From contig QYQL01000166.1 of NCBI GenBank assembly GCA_007280915.1, positions 1 through 49,205 of the forward strand: a DNA stretch of 49,205 nucleotides, given 5' to 3'. Positions 46,089-49,205 of this stretch are shown in pieces. The DNA is from Verrucomicrobiaceae bacterium. GTDB lineage: Bacteria > Verrucomicrobiota > Verrucomicrobiia > Chthoniobacterales > Terrimicrobiaceae. Every line of letters starts with the position of its first letter. Position 1 is the stretch's first letter. The notes beneath the pieces are model-generated. The model made no database searches, was not told the DNA's origin, and worked only from the letters and a program-made list of their open reading frames with translations. The translations under genes and the position numbers were made by a program.

Positions 46089-47454
46089 GGGCTTTGGCGG
46101 GTTGCTTTTCGGCTTCCGGCCCGGACCTTCGGTCATGTGCCGCTGCCTCGTAGATCGCTCTCCAGTGGGCAAGGCGTTCCTTGACGCGTTTCTCCATGCC
46201 GTTTTCCGTGGGTTCGTAGAAGACGCGTCCTTCCGGGAGGTAAGCCTGCGGGACATAGGACCCTTCAAAGTCATGGCTGTATTGGTATCCCTTGCCGTGC
46301 CCGAGGCGTTCGGATCCTTTGTAGTGTCCGTCACGGAGATGGGTGGGGACGGCGAGGGTCCGGCCTTCACGGACTTCCTGCGAGGCCTTACCGATGGCGA
46401 CCGTGCAGCGGTTGCTCTTCGGCGCGGTGGCCAGATAGACGGTGGCGTGGGCTAGAAGGAGATTCGCTTCGGGAAGGCCGATGAATTCGACCGCCTGCTG
46501 GGCCGCCATGGCCACGACGAGCGCGTTGGAATCCGCCATCCCGACATCCTCGCTTGCACAGATGACGATCCGCCGGGCGATGAACCGGATGCCCTCCCCC
46601 GCGTGCAGCATCTTGGCGAGCCAGTAAAGGGCGGCATCCGGATCGCTGCCCCGCATGCTTTTGATGAACGCGCTGATCGTGTCGTAGTGGGCGTCCCCGG
46701 TGCCATCATAGACGACCGCCTTCTGCTGGATGCTTTCCTCTGCGGCATGCAGGGTGATGCGGACCTGGCCGTTGCTCTCCGGCGGGGTGGTGAGCGCCGC
46801 AATCTCGAGGGCATTCAGGCAACGCCGTGCATCGCCGTCGCTCAGGCGCGCAAGATGCGCGGCGGCATCGGACTCCAGCAGGATGCCGCGCCCGCCAAGC
46901 CCACGCTCCGGATCCGCAAGGGCGCGGTGCATGAGGTCAACAAGGTCTGCCTCCGGAAGCGGTTCCAACTGGAAAACCTGCGAGCGGGAGAGGAGGGCGC
47001 TGTTCACGCTGAAGAAAGGGTTCTGTGTCGTCGCTCCGATGAGCCGGATCAGGCCGTTTTCGACTTCCGGCAGGAGGACGTCCTGCTGGGCCTTGTTGAA
47101 CCGGTGGATCTCATCCACAAAAAGAATCGTCTTCATCTGGGCCCGGCGGAGAGCGGCAGCTCCGATGACCCGGCGGATGTCGGCGACGTTGCTTTCCACC
47201 CCGCTCAGCCGCTCGAATTTTGCCTTCGTCGCGCCGGCGATCACCTGCGCCAGCGTCGTCTTGCCGGTTCCCGGCGGTCCGAAGAGGATGAGCGAGGAAA
47301 TCCGGTCGGCCTCGATCGCTCGGCGCAGGAGTTTTCCCGGGCCGAGAATATGCTGCTGCCCGGCATATTCCTGCAGCGTGCGCGGCCGCATGCGCGCGGC
47401 CAGCGGCGCATCGGGTGCCACCTCGCAGGAGGGTTCCTGAAACAAATCATCCAC
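46084..47454 (-). CDS. rarA: Replication-associated recombination protein A (RarA/MgsA)
   Basis: 456 residues. AAA+ clamp-loader-like ATPase acting at stalled replication forks. Walker A FGPPGTGKT, Walker B ILFVDEIHRFNKAQQD, sensor GATTQNP, and the C-terminal tetramerisation domain with the family's GYQYSHDFEGSYVPQAYLP are present. The frame is open to 47640, but that would cover the uspA start. I use the GTG at 47454, which gives the usual N-terminus (VDDLFQEP) and has a GATAAT hexamer with a 6-nt gap. Confidence 0.93.
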   Translation of the reverse strand: MDDLFQEPSCEVAPDAPLAARMRPRTLQEYAGQQHILGPGKLLRRAIEADRISSLILFGPPGTGKTTLAQVIAGATKAKFERLSGVESNVADIRRVIGAAALRRAQMKTILFVDEIHRFNKAQQDVLLPEVENGLIRLIGATTQNPFFSVNSALLSRSQVFQLEPLPEADLVDLMHRALADPERGLGGRGILLESDAAAHLARLSDGDARRCLNALEIAALTTPPESNGQVRITLHAAEESIQQKAVVYDGTGDAHYDTISAFIKSMRGSDPDAALYWLAKMLHAGEGIRFIARRIVICASEDVGMADSNALVVAMAAQQAVEFIGLPEANLLLAHATVYLATAPKSNRCTVAIGKASQEVREGRTLAVPTHLRDGHYKGSERLGHGKGYQYSHDFEGSYVPQAYLPEGRVFYEPTENGMEKRVKERLAHWRAIYEAAAHDRRSGPEAEKQPAKAR

Positions 47455-47460
47455 CGTGCC

Positions 47461-47488
47461 ATTATCGCGGGTTTTTCTCGCAAGCCAA
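47461..47488 (-). promoter_or_regulatory. Putative leaderless promoter of rarA
   Basis: On the minus strand TTGGCT (47488-47483), a 16-bp spacer, GATAAT (47466-47461), then 6 nt to the GTG at 47454. The upstream region also serves uspA, and the two -35 regions overlap around 47478-47488. Confidence 0.45.
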
Positions 47489-47500
47489 GACGCGATCCCG

Positions 47501-47506
47501 TAGGGT
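47501..47506 (+). promoter_or_regulatory. Putative -10 box of uspA
   Basis: TAGGGT ends 6 nt before the uspA ATG at 47513; TCGCAA 17 bp upstream is a poor -35. The same bases (AGGGTGG) could act as a Shine-Dalgarno sequence, so leaderless transcription is less certain here. Confidence 0.25.
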
Positions 47507-47512
47507 GGTTTC

Positions 47513-47962
47513 ATGCAAACCCTGCTTGTTCCCCTCGATGCCAGCGCCAGCACGCCCAAAGTTTTGAACCACGCCGAGGGGCTTGCCCGGGCACTTCCGG
47601 CGAGGGTCGTTCTCCTCCATGTCGTCGAGCCGGTGGCCACCTATGTCCCCGTCGGAGCGGCAATGGACGTGATCGCCACCGCCCCGCCTCCGATCGAGGA
47701 GGGAGAAACAGAGGGGGCGAAGCAGCGGATCGAGCAACTGGCGGCACCTCTGCGGTCCAAGGGGATCGATGTCGCCTGCGAAGCTGTGCTCGGACTCGCT
47801 GTGGACGAAATCATCGAGCAGGCAAAAACCCTTGCGGCGGACTACATTGTTCTCGGCTCTCACGGTCATGGTGCCCTCTACCACCTCTTCAGTGGCAGCG
47901 TGGTCACCGGCGTCCTCAAGCACAGCCCCTGTCCTGTCATTGTTGTTCCCGTCGGGAACTGA
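47513..47962 (+). CDS. Universal stress protein (UspA family)
   Basis: 149 residues, single Usp domain. Strand 1 LLVPLDASASTPKVLNHA starts the nucleotide-binding Rossmann-like fold. GSHGHGALYHLFSGSVVTGVL is the G-2x-G-9x-G-(S/T) ATP-binding loop, followed by the final strand PVIVVPV. Such proteins dimerise and bind ATP under stress; the direct role is unknown. It is divergent from rarA with 58 bp between the starts. Confidence 0.92.
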   Translation: MQTLLVPLDASASTPKVLNHAEGLARALPARVVLLHVVEPVATYVPVGAAMDVIATAPPPIEEGETEGAKQRIEQLAAPLRSKGIDVACEAVLGLAVDEIIEQAKTLAADYIVLGSHGHGALYHLFSGSVVTGVLKHSPCPVIVVPVGN

Positions 47963-48003
47963 CCGAATCGCTTTTCAGGGGCGTCCATATCCCGACAGGC
48001 TGT

Positions 48004-48033
48004 TTGACAAACCTTGTTCCGCTGCGCTATTCT
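48004..48033 (+). promoter_or_regulatory. Strong leaderless-type promoter of the 49-residue membrane peptide
   Basis: TTGACA (48004-48009, perfect -35), an 18-bp spacer, TATTCT (48028-48033, 4 of 6), then 6 nt (GGGGAC) to the ATG at 48040. Transcription should start at or within a base of the start codon. The same GGGGAC-ATG junction follows the hexamer at 110-115. Confidence 0.55.
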
Positions 48034-48039
48034 GGGGAC

Positions 48040-48189
48040 ATGCTTGACACCACCGATCCCGAGGACCGCCAGATCCGTGTGATTCTGATCTCCGCCGCCG
48101 CTGTTGCCATTCTTGGGCTGATCGCCATCGCCACCGTTGTGGCGGTGATGGTTTCGGCCAATTTCAATTTTCTCAGCTGGATGGAGTAG
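48040..48189 (+). CDS. Small single-pass membrane protein
   Basis: 49 residues. Charged N-terminus (MLDTTDPEDRQIR), one long hydrophobic helix (about residues 14-40, VILISAAAVAILGLIAIATV and on) and a short tail (NFNFLSWME). Orientation and partner are unknown. It is supported by a strong promoter ending just before its ATG, not by homology. The end overlaps the convergent YihY gene by 17 bp. Confidence 0.65.
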   Translation: MLDTTDPEDRQIRVILISAAAVAILGLIAIATVVAVMVSANFNFLSWME

Positions 48190-49205
48190 CGTTCGGGTCG
48201 CCGTGGATCTTTGCGCCCGCCGAGCACAGGCAGGCGCCAAGGAAGATCACAACTCCCGAGATATACACCCAGAGCATCAGAAGCATCATCACTCCCACCG
48301 TTCCGTAGATCGCATTGTAGTTCACGAAGCGCGGGAGGTAGTTCACGAACGCATTCTGGCAGGTTTGTAGCGCGAGGGTGACGACGAGGGCGGGGATCCA
48401 GACCTGGCGGAAATAGACCCGCCGCCTCGGGGCCAGCATGTAGAGGAGGGTGAACGAGTAGAATAAGACTCCTCCCGCCAGCGCATACCGGCCCCAGTCG
48501 AAGAGCTGCGCGATCAAATCCAAATTCACTCCGGGCAGCTGGGACTCCACAAAATCCTCGAATGCGATGAGAATTTTCCTCGCCGCCTGCAGGAGCGCCG
48601 GTGCGATCAAGCCGATCAGCAGTGCGCTGGCGAGCACGAGGATCATCAGAAGATTTTTCAGCGGCAGCTGCCACCACGGGATTTCGACCGTGTGCCACGC
48701 CCGGTTCACCCCCCGGACGAGAGCCTGGAAAAACCGCAGCGAGCACCACATCAGGATCGCAAAGGAAACCGCCGTCACGCTTCCTCGCGATTTCTCCAGT
48801 GACCCGACGAGCTGCCAGACGAATGCCTGTTCTGGCCCGCCGAGAGGGAAATACCTCTGGACCGTATGGATGACCTCCTGCGGCTCGAAAAACGACGATC
48901 CGACGGTCAGGATAATCGCGAACAGCGGGACGAGGGAAAACAGGAGGCCGGGCACCCAGTATCGCGCATTGCTCACGAAGTAGTTCTTCTCCAGTCCCGT
49001 CGCCAGGCGGGTCTTCAGATCATCACGAGCCTCTTGGAGGAGTTGGTAATTCACCTGATCAAACAGCAGGCGGCCGCTGCCATCGCGGAAGAGCATTCGC
49101 AGCAGGGTTCGTTCTTCCGGCAACAAATCGCCTTCACCAGAGTCTTTGAGCATCAGCATGTACTTTCGCTTCTCGTATTCCGTGATGGAAAGCTTTCCCT
49201 TGACC
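48173..49205 (-). CDS. YihY/BrkB-family membrane protein (5' end outside the window)
   Basis: At least 343 residues visible; the frame remains open to the last base, so the start lies outside. The YihY/BrkB (formerly 'RNase BN') fold has about six transmembrane helices, with family marks such as YWVPGLLFSLVPLFAIIL, the W-rich AWHTVEIPWWQLPLKNLL and the C-terminal NYNAIYGTVGVMMLLMLW. The first visible part (KLSITEYEKRKYMLMLKDSG) is soluble and charged, a cytoplasmic extension. The function of the family is unsettled; RNase activity was withdrawn. Confidence 0.85.
   Translation of the reverse strand, partial: VKGKLSITEYEKRKYMLMLKDSGEGDLLPEERTLLRMLFRDGSGRLLFDQVNYQLLQEARDDLKTRLATGLEKNYFVSNARYWVPGLLFSLVPLFAIILTVGSSFFEPQEVIHTVQRYFPLGGPEQAFVWQLVGSLEKSRGSVTAVSFAILMWCSLRFFQALVRGVNRAWHTVEIPWWQLPLKNLLMILVLASALLIGLIAPALLQAARKILIAFEDFVESQLPGVNLDLIAQLFDWGRYALAGGVLFYSFTLLYMLAPRRRVYFRQVWIPALVVTLALQTCQNAFVNYLPRFVNYNAIYGTVGVMMLLMLWVYISGVVIFLGACLCSAGAKIHGDPNATPSS

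Noticed and set aside
1-49205. CRISPR array, prophage or toxin-antitoxin system
   Set aside because: No spaced repeats, no phage structural genes and no paired small genes of such a type were seen; ORF6N alone is not enough.

Overview
**Organism.** The window is bacterial chromosomal core DNA, GC-rich and gene-dense, from a diderm (outer-membrane) bacterium. Envelope genes such as LptF, an LpxL-like acyltransferase, a LolA-like protein and several L,D-transpeptidases support the diderm call. Overall gene content and protein style fit Verrucomicrobiota best: a plant/cyanobacterial-type long IspH, a TrxB with a GTGCAG dinucleotide motif, an ORF6N singleton, PHP-glycosyltransferase fusion and a repeat-rich secreted protein. 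The phylum is an inference and the class is left open. No phage, plasmid, CRISPR array, rRNA or complete insertion sequence is visible. No gene-free gap exceeds 300 bp; the largest is about 230 bp, between ftsH and gltB.

**Layout.** (1) 1-6.4 kb: a perfect 42-bp palindrome at the very edge, a LolA-like secreted protein, a sugar-nucleotidyltransferase directly behind tRNA-Pro(CGG), an OFA-type MFS carrier, and a DUF2334 deacetylase translationally coupled to a PHP-GT4 fusion. (2) 6.4-14.8 kb: ftsH, then gltB-gltD. (3) 14.8-24.2 kb: FKBP isomerase and HAD phosphatase (minus strand); transketolase overlapping an ORF6N gene; an APS-reductase-type cysH; a lauroyl-type acyltransferase; and a tightly overlapping G3E GTPase (CobW)-WD40-recQ operon. 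(4) 24.3-33 kb: GH1 beta-glycosidase, MGDG-synthase-like glycosyltransferase, an unknown secreted protein, thioesterase, trxB, GT4, an SRPBCC-like secreted protein and another unknown secreted protein. (5) 33-38.7 kb: bifunctional nuclease, ispD, a 704-residue repeat protein, and GNAT-larB-nucleotidyltransferase. (6) 38.7-49.2 kb: an ankyrin-YkuD fusion; a five-gene minus-strand operon (unknown, LysM/YkuD-like, accA, lptF-type permease, alpha/beta hydrolase); a YkuD lipoprotein; ispH; rarA; uspA; a 49-residue membrane peptide; and a YihY/BrkB protein cut by the window end.

**How the genes work together.** Much of the window serves envelope building: fatty-acid start (accA), lipid A acylation, LPS export, glycolipid synthesis, peptidoglycan cross-linking, and isoprenoid supply for undecaprenyl phosphate through IspD and IspH. 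The rest is central nitrogen, sulfur and pentose-phosphate metabolism plus genome maintenance (RecQ, RarA).

**Main observation.** Many transcription-unit first genes lack a Shine-Dalgarno sequence. Instead they carry a -10-like TANNNT (or one-mismatch) hexamer ending exactly 6 nt before the start codon, often with a TTGNNN box 16-18 nt further upstream. I read this as widespread leaderless transcription. Other points are the CobW-WD40-RecQ coupling, three YkuD-type proteins within 6 kb (one apparently catalytically dead), and several symmetrical intergenic elements.
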